Assembly: GCA_951804985.1 (NCBI GenBank)
Contig: OX638132.1
Coordinates: 85,998,696 to 86,062,695 of the forward strand
Source of the DNA: Dryomyza anilis
Taxonomy: Eukaryota; Arthropoda; Insecta; Diptera; Dryomyzidae
Direction: 5' to 3'
DNA: 64,000 nt
The position numbers were made by a program, and so were the translations under genes. Shown here piece after piece: positions 14,301 through 23,300 of the stretch; position 1 is the stretch's first letter; each line of letters opens with the position of its first letter. Under the pieces are notes generated by a model, which did no database searches, was not told the DNA's origin, and saw nothing but the letters and a program-made list of their open reading frames with translations.

Positions 14301-17300
14301 GTTAACCTGATCTAAACTCACACGGCACAAAAACAGCCAATATTTTCACACTCGTAGGTTTGCCATTGACCACCGAGGCTTTGCGTCAGATAAAAAAACA
14401 ATTTCTATTTTTTATGTTGACAGTCGCTGAAATCGAACCCGGGGCCTTAATCCAACGTACTAACCCAGAGGTTCCCAACCTTTTCTTAACCGTGCCCCCC
14501 TTACACATTTTGTGCAAGCTACATGGTCTCTCTTGAATATGGATATACAAAATATTTTGGAACAAAAATTGTGTATATTAAAAATGAATAAAAAATTAAT
14601 CAAAAAAATGAATAACAAATTATAATTTAAATCATGGTTGAAGTATATACAGGTTAAGTCATCTTTCAAAATTACGGCATTTACTTTTTTTTGAATACTG
14701 TTTGAAAGACTCAACATTTGTTTACAAACAATTTAAAACAGAACATCTATGCTTTGTCAGAGAGTATATATTTGATATAGAGTTTCCATACAGGTGGTTT
14801 CGCTGCCACTTTTGTCAAAAAAAAAATCAAACATTGGTTATGTGGAAATTGAAACGAAAATGTTGTCAAGAGACACATTTTCAAATCAATATTCTGATGA
14901 TTTCTGCCACATTTTTGGACAGAAAAATAATTAAAATTTATAAGGCGATGGATTGCAATATATCTTGGTATGTTTGATTGCAAATTAACTGCTGACAGAT
15001 CCAGTTTTGTGCACTGTTTTCCTCTGTTAACTCCCATTGTAAAACTCCAATTCCACATAACCAATGTTTTCGGCAGCGACGCCAGCAAACTCAGAAGGTA
15101 ACTCTATATCAAATGTACACTCTCTGGCTTTGTTTACAAATTCATAAAAAAAATGTAAACTCAAAATTTTAAAATAAGTAAATTTCAACATGTTGGTAAT
15201 TTTCAAGCTGTCTATGGAAACCAGAAGAACATCGTCGTTTATAACAAAAGTCAAAAAGTGGATTTGTGGTGTGAAATTTTAATAAATTAGCCAAATTAAA
15301 GTGCAAAAAACATAACCTTGAAATATTTTTTTAAAATGTTCTTATTTACATTCTCAGCATAGCCACTAACTGTCTAGATAAACTAACCTGTATATACTTC
15401 AACCATGGTTTAAATATTACATTTAACGATATTTTTCACTTGAAAACTAACAAATATAAGTTTACATTAATTTCAATTGTAGTTCAAATCTGTCATTATG
15501 GAACATAAAATTAATCAAACAATATTAATTGCAGTAAAATAAATTAATGAAAATTTTGAGACTACTTTTGTTAAACAAGGTATTCGATATTAGGTCTCAG
15601 CTTTGTTTTAATATTTTTAAGACTTGAAAAGATTAATATTAATATAATAGTTTGGCGCTACAGTCCTGTATAGAACTTCGGCCGAGCTCTCTCACCATTT
15701 TGAGCTGTGCGTGTTATATTTGTACTCAAAGTGGTGTGACCTACAGTTTATTGCCGAATCCGAATCCGGGTGAGAGCTTTTCATAGGCAATGTTTTACTC
15801 TCGTAGGTTTGCCATTTACTGCCGAGAGGTAGCGCGGTATACAAAAATGTTTTCTATGAAAAGATGTTGTTAGCCCCAGTCCAGGCTTGAACCGGGGACT
15901 TTTCGACTCGCAGTCCAACGCACTGACCATTCATCTAACGCGGCTACTTGCAACTTGTGGATAAACTTCCTGATAGCAAATCGTCTTTAGCTTTCGTGTC
16001 ATATTTCAGTTGAATTACCTCTCCTGGGCTCTCATCACGTAACTTAAAAACGATCGTCGTTGAAACGATAGTCATAAAACACGTTTTTGCTTAAGTAAGA
16101 CAATCGTCTAAACCAGGCATGTCAAACACGCGGCCCGCCAACATTTCTCTGCTGCCCGCGAAGACTTTTTAAATAATATAAAAAAATATATTTTTAAGAA
16201 TTGAAAAATTTTAAAAATATTTTGTTTTCAGGCGTTAAAATTATATTAAATTACATTACTAATCGTGGTTAAAACCTTATTAATTTATTAAAAAAAATCA
16301 AAATTTTTGTATTTTCCAAAATTTAATAATAAAAAATTGATGAGTTTTTAATATAGAGTCTTAATTTATTTTCCTAATTTTCATTTTAAATATTATAAAT
16401 GACGTTGCACAAATGGCATAAAAATAATGTTTACATTTTGTCATCAAGTAATATTGTTTTATATTCATATAATTTTAAATGTAATGTAAAGTTTTGAATT
16501 TCCTTGGCTATATTTCACCGGCATTTATAATAAATATATTGTAGCGCATTGTTTTGTACATCTAACACCGAAGAGAAAATTACATTATTGTTTTTGGTTC
16601 GACTATTAAAAATAAAAGGAGAGAAAAATAATTAAAACTTAAAATCTTAAAAACTGATAACAAAACCATTTTCGGAATCAGCTCCAGTATCAAATAAATG
16701 CGCAAATCAGTATAAAATAAGAATCAAAAATTTGCAGACAAGAGTCTTGCAGTGTACAAATTGGAATTGGATTCATTTTAACATTTTTTTTAGTAACTAA
16801 AACTTTTTGTATTAGAGACATTCCACACCAAATCTACCAGAGTTCAAGACTCACCCTCTCCAGAGATACAGTGATCCAAAGTTTCAACAAAAAAAAAATT
16901 AATAATTACTTTTTGTGGTTGTAGAAAAAAAACTCGACCGTAGAATACTGCAAACCTCGTGTTAAGGATAGTAAAACTAACTTCGTCATAACTCTTAAAT
17001 CCAAACATCGAATCAATCCTTGCAATTTAAATAAATTGTGCATAAAAAGGAACCCTTTTCAAATTTATATAAATATCAAAATTATATACGATATTTTAAA
17101 AACAAACTTTTACAATATGTTTAGGTATTATTTGTAACAAAAACCTAAAAAATTTGGTAAAAAGTGATTTATGCCATGAAGTTTTCTCGAACTAACTTGA
17201 ATAACAAAAATCCGATCTCGTTGCTAATTTTTTAAATTTCGTAATTTTCGTACAGCAAAATTTTATGATAGGATATTTAAACATTTTCCAAATCGCAATG

Positions 17301-20300
17301 TTTTTGAAATATATCTCTATATATTTTAACTATTTGATGCCATATTAATCCAGAATCGTTTTTATTATCGTTTCGAAAAAAAACGGCGATATGTCGCGTT
17401 GAACTATTTTTGCAGTTTTAGTACGATTTGGCCTTTGATATTGGTACAAGAACTAATTCGATATCGTACGATTTTGCGGACATAAAAAGTTGCAACAATT
17501 TTCGATGATTGTTAGATCTGTTTTATAATATTGTCTCTAGTGTTAGAAATATACTCCATTATATATACCCCAGACAACGTTTTTGGCAGGATCAAAGAAG
17601 TTCGAACATTGTTTCAATATATTTCAAACAGACAAAAATTGCAAAAAAAAAAAATCGCCTGCGGCACTTTTAACGATGATCAATTGAAAATTTTTATCAT
17701 CTTAACATTATATTTTATTTTACAACAAAAGAACCAAATGTAAAAAATTTGTGATTTTTTTGGATGGTACACAATTGCGGCCCGCCTCCTGTTTTGAGTT
17801 GCCAATGCGGCCCGTGTTGCCAAATGAGTTTGACATGACTGGTTTAAACGATATCATTAGACGATATCATTAGTCATACGTGATTAGAGCCCTGAATGTA
17901 GGCGAGAATAATATCAATTGAAAATGGTTTTCTAGCAAATTTACATTGCCAAGCTGGTGAGGAAATATTTGGAAAATATTTACCAAATTATTAAAAATAA
18001 CATCCTTGAACTCCATGGTGATTGCGTTTAGTTAATTGTCAATTAGCTCATTCAGTCAATGAAAAACATAATGGCCACGTAGTGACATCCACAGATTCGA
18101 TTTTAACAAAAATAAAAAAAACCTGTATGCCCAGCAGAAAAGGTCTAAAGCTAGTGTTCAAGTCTGAAAAGACCCTACATTTTCTACTAGACATAAAGGT
18201 TTTATTTTTGTTTTTGGTACAAATTACCACCAATTCATGTATAAAATTTTCTTACTCGTATTTTCAAATAAAAGTTATTCAATACCTGAACAAAATCATA
18301 AAGATAGGCCAAAAACCGAGCTATTCATGATCAGAAAAAGCCCCCCAGTTGGGTGGCTCGACTAACCACCGACGCTACAGTGATTATGTTCAATTTTATT
18401 TTATTTATCGAAATAGGAATATTATAGTCGGATGGCTACTTCAACTAGGGGGAACATAACAATATCAATGCTTTTAAACATAAATTATTAGAATATTAGA
18501 GTATTGAGTACGTCCGAAAAGTATGCATAAAGTTCAGGTTATTAAAGTTAAATTAAAAATGACGTAGATATAACATTTATGAACTTTTCTAAAAAAAATT
18601 TAATTTAATCTGTTGAAAATAAAATTTTTAAAACAAAATGTCTATTTTATTTTCTTTTAAAATTTTTCCGAACATTTTTACTTTCTTTAAAAATAAATTA
18701 TTTCTCTAAAAATATCACACCTTGTCTGAAACACTTTTAACCCAACAGTCGAAGTGTTTTCATACATCTCTTCCTAGTATTTTGAGTTCAAAATAAACAA
18801 ATAATCGCAGATTTTTAAAATATCGTGGTTTCAACACGTATGGTAACCCATAAGAGAGTAAGTAACTGGTTATAATTCTGGTTATTTAATACGCGTAAGA
18901 GCTGTTTTTACAAGTTAAGTGTTTCAATTCCATATATTCTATGGGTACCTCTAAGTTAAACTGCCGTAAGTGTTACAAATAATTATTTTAATCTGTAGTT
19001 GGGTTAAAACCTTTTGTTTTTTATAGCTCGCATTCAAATTCTGCCAGTTAGTCTGATATATACTAAATTCATTTCAGAAAGTAGATAAAACGCTAAAATG
19101 GTATGGGTAGTTATTGTATTTGAAAGTTGCAAAATAGGACTAACTGTTTGAAACATTTTCATTTATAAAATTAGTTCTGTAATATCTATTTTAGTATCTA
19201 TTGGGTACAATTTTTTGTATATTTTTTCCTTAAATATATAAAGCTAGTTTTTAAACTAAACTATATATGGTATTTTTGAGTTTCTATATTTCGTGCATAT
19301 AGAGCATTTCGTGCAAATATCGTATAAGTAAAAGACATTCTTTTTGAGTTATTTTCTAAAATTATGAAAAATTTTCGATAATTTCAATTTAACAAAATTC
19401 TAAATTTTGTTTCAAAGATATATCAAGAACTTTTAAAACCTCGATAGACATAATTAATCAGATATATATAAGTACAACGTTGTAATTACATGCTTGATAA
19501 ATGTAAACATTATTGTATTACTTTACCTCTACAATACTTCACATTTTTATATATAAATATCTGAATCTACACACTTCAAACTTGACTTTAATTCCAAAGT
19601 TTCCCTAGGTGGTGGCGCCCAAAATGAGGACAACTCGCAGATATTTGTTATGAACAACTATTTCGGCATTGGAATCGATGCAGATCTCTGTCTCGATTTC
19701 CACAACGCACGTGAGGAGAATCCCAATAAATTCAATTCGCGCCTGCACAATAAGGGCTACTATGTGAAAATGGGTCTGCGCAAGATAGTCGGACGCAAAA
19801 CGGTCAAGGATTTGCACAAGGAATTGCGCTTGGAGGTCGACGGCAAGGTTGTGGAACTGCCACCAGTCGAGGGCATCATTATACTCAATATCTTGAGGTA
19901 AGAGTAACGCATTAACACGTCTGTCAATAGCATAATGCTGATGCGTCTGTGTGTTTGTTCTATTGTAGCTGGGGCTCTGGCGCTAATCCTTGGGGACCTG
20001 ATAAAGACGATCAATTCTCGACACCAAACCATTACGACGGTGTGCTGGAGATTGTTGGCGTGACCGGTGTTGTGCACTTGGGACAAATACAGTCGGGCAT
20101 ACGCACCGCGATGAGAATAGCACAGGTAGGGTTTTATATTTATTTTACATGAGGTTGGAGGAATGAAGTGTTAGTTGCAACCACCAACTTTATTCGGTTA
20201 AAATTGAAATTTCTACATATTCGTTGATGCAACTGTTATATTCTGTTATACACTTGAATTATTATAGCATGCAAATACCAAATTGTTTTAAAACTGTTCG

Positions 20301-23300
20301 ATATCAGAACTGACTTCAAAGTTGAGCTAAACGAATAAGTAGTTTGGTGCAACGAATTTATATTCTATTAGTGCAATTTTGTAATATGCGCATTTATTGC
20401 AGGGTGGTCATATTAAAATCCATTTGAACTCCGACATGCCAGTGCAAGTTGATGGCGAACCCTGGGTTCAAAGCCCGGGCGATGTTGTTGTTTTGAAATC
20501 AGCACTCAAGGTAAGTGCTATAATTTCATTAAATGGTATTTATATATTTTGAAAAATTTATGATTTTGAATTTTATTTTTATTAATTTTTTGAGTATGCG
20601 CTTTTAGTGAAAATCCTTCCAAATCATATAAATATTTAAATAGCATGTTGTTAAAAATTTTAAATTTAATTTTAAAGTTTATTATTTTAAATCTGCATGC
20701 TTTGCTTGACACATCTTCATACGTAATTTTTTTTCCAAATTGTTATTTGATTATGTTATTCACGAATTGAAACCGAAAGAATTTCTGTAAACATTTTTTA
20801 CGGTTTCGGTATTCGGTTTAATTGGAAACACATATATGTTGGGAATAATTGTAATACCAACTACAAGCCAAACGAATTTATATTAATTTTTAATATAATA
20901 TGTTTGATAATATTTTAAACAAATATAGTTTAATTTGTATCCAAACATATACGTGTTTCCAGCAATAATATTATTTTATAGTGTGTACAAAATTATATAC
21001 AAATTTTTAGTTTCGGTTTCAATTCCTCTTCTAAAAAGACCTAGTAGTTTCATAACATGAACATGTAATTATAATTTTTTTCACAAGTAAATACACATTT
21101 TATAACATCCAGTCATTATAATCGAACTGTTTTCAAACACAAAATATATTATTCAATATTTTCAACAAATAACTATTAGTTTCACCTACATACTTTTAAA
21201 AAACTAGACGACCAAACAACTAGATACATTAGAAATTTATTGAAATATCTCAACATTTTTACGAATTCAAAAGAAATCATGTGGAAAAAATTTGATAAAA
21301 TTTAAATGTTAATTTTTCGGAATTTAGTTTTAGACATGAAAAAAAGGTAAAAAATGTATTAAATGTAGTGATGGGCAAATGTAAGAACAAGAGATGGCTG
21401 TATTGTTATTGCTCGGTCGTTCTTGTTCTTGCATCGAAAAGTCGACCATGTTTTTGTCGAACGATTGTAATGTGAAACAATGCATCGATTGACTGCAGTG
21501 CTTTTCTTATTAATATTACCCCAGCAAACCATACGATATTTTAATGATATCGTTAAAACGATATCGAAACGATTTATAGGCTTAAATTGTCATTTCGATA
21601 ATCTTTAATGTTATGAAATCGATAAAAACGAAAAAAATCTAGAAAAATCTGTTTTTGACTCTTAAAGATATGATTTTTATTTCAATAAACCAATTATTTA
21701 ATTTTTTTTTATTTGACAAAAGCTCTTAAGTCACTCAATACAATTTTCAAATACTCTGAGTTTTCTATCGAAAATTTCTCATATCGATTTTCAAAATTAT
21801 AGTCAAATGGTTTGCAGTGTATTAACTAAACTCAAATTTGAATATTTAATAAAAAGAAAATATCGTCGTTGTAGAACTAAAATCACCATTTACATTTTGT
21901 TCTTGCAAAAATTGAAAGTACAAGAGACTTGTATTTTTGCTCATTACTAATTGAATAAAGAAAAGAAATCATTGAAAAGAAATTAAAAGTTTTTACCCAT
22001 GATCTGTATAATATTATCCATTATCAAAACGGGATATCCAAAACAAAGGAAAGCAAATAATTAATATTGTAACTCAAACTAAATAAAAAGTTGTTTATGT
22101 TACAATATTATTAAATTTGTTTTATTTTATGACCACATTTTAAAATTTTGTAAAGATATTTCTATAGATTTCTAACAATTTGAAATATGACCATTTTCAT
22201 TCCACGTCAGAAACGTCAATTTTTTCGATTATGGTGAAATTTTGTAGATCGAATCGAAAAGAAATTCGTCAAAAATTCAAGTGACAGATTTTTTGTACTT
22301 CTTCATTTCGTTTTCAGTTTTATTTCATTTAGGGCCAGTTTCTCAGTGCTCGTTTAAACGTAGTTTAAACTCCGTTTAATTAATTTTCTCTTTAAATTAA
22401 ACGTCGTTTAATTTTGTTAGCAGTTTTTCAGTGATAGTTTAAAATGAACACAGATCAAGACAATACATATGGCACCACAGGCAAATGACAAATAATTCTC
22501 TCGATTTTGACTTCTGATAAATGTCATTCAAAATTAAATAAATAAAAAAATTGTTTCAGAAAAATAAAATTAATGTATTTTTAAATTTACACAAGAGATC
22601 GAGCAACTAAAGTGCACGTGAGACTTTTTTTTAATGCATAGTGTGCAATAATACAAAAATTAATAATAATTTGTGAAACAGCGCACTGACAGAAAATAGT
22701 GAAAAGTGTTGTGAAAAAAATTCATGTCAAAAACGTTGAATGTTTAAACGTAGTTTAAACCATCAGCATCGGTCGTTTAAACGACGGTTGAAGTTCACTG
22801 AAAAAATCGATTTTGATTTTAAACGAAGTTTAAACCACAAACAAACTTCAACTAGCACTGAAAAACTGGCCCTTAATATAAAAAATACTCTCGTTGGAAA
22901 ATATTTTATAAACACACAATTTTACTCTTGTTGAGAAATCAGCTGTGTAGAAATCTTCATAAAAATCGGGAGACATCTTGTCAAGATTAATATTTCTGTC
23001 GTGGAATAACCCACTCATTCTACATGTTCCACCACTTTAACTAAACATCTAATAAACACCTAATGGCATATACAATAAAGACGTCTATGTTTTTGATAGA
23101 TTATACCCCCATTTTGAAAATCTCCCCCACCACAACCACAATACCAACCCGTGCATTTTATGTTTAATTAAATATCTATTGTAATTTATATTGATTACAA
23201 TGCTAGAATTATTCAAAAATTGGCAATTAAACAAAAAACACTATCTTCAATTGTTAAGAATGTGCATATTTTTGATATTAATACATAACAGATATTTATA

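Noticed and set aside
15870..15947. tRNA gene on the minus strand
   Set aside because: The tRNA-like head is fused to a SINE body and recurs with the same body elsewhere, so it is a SINE.
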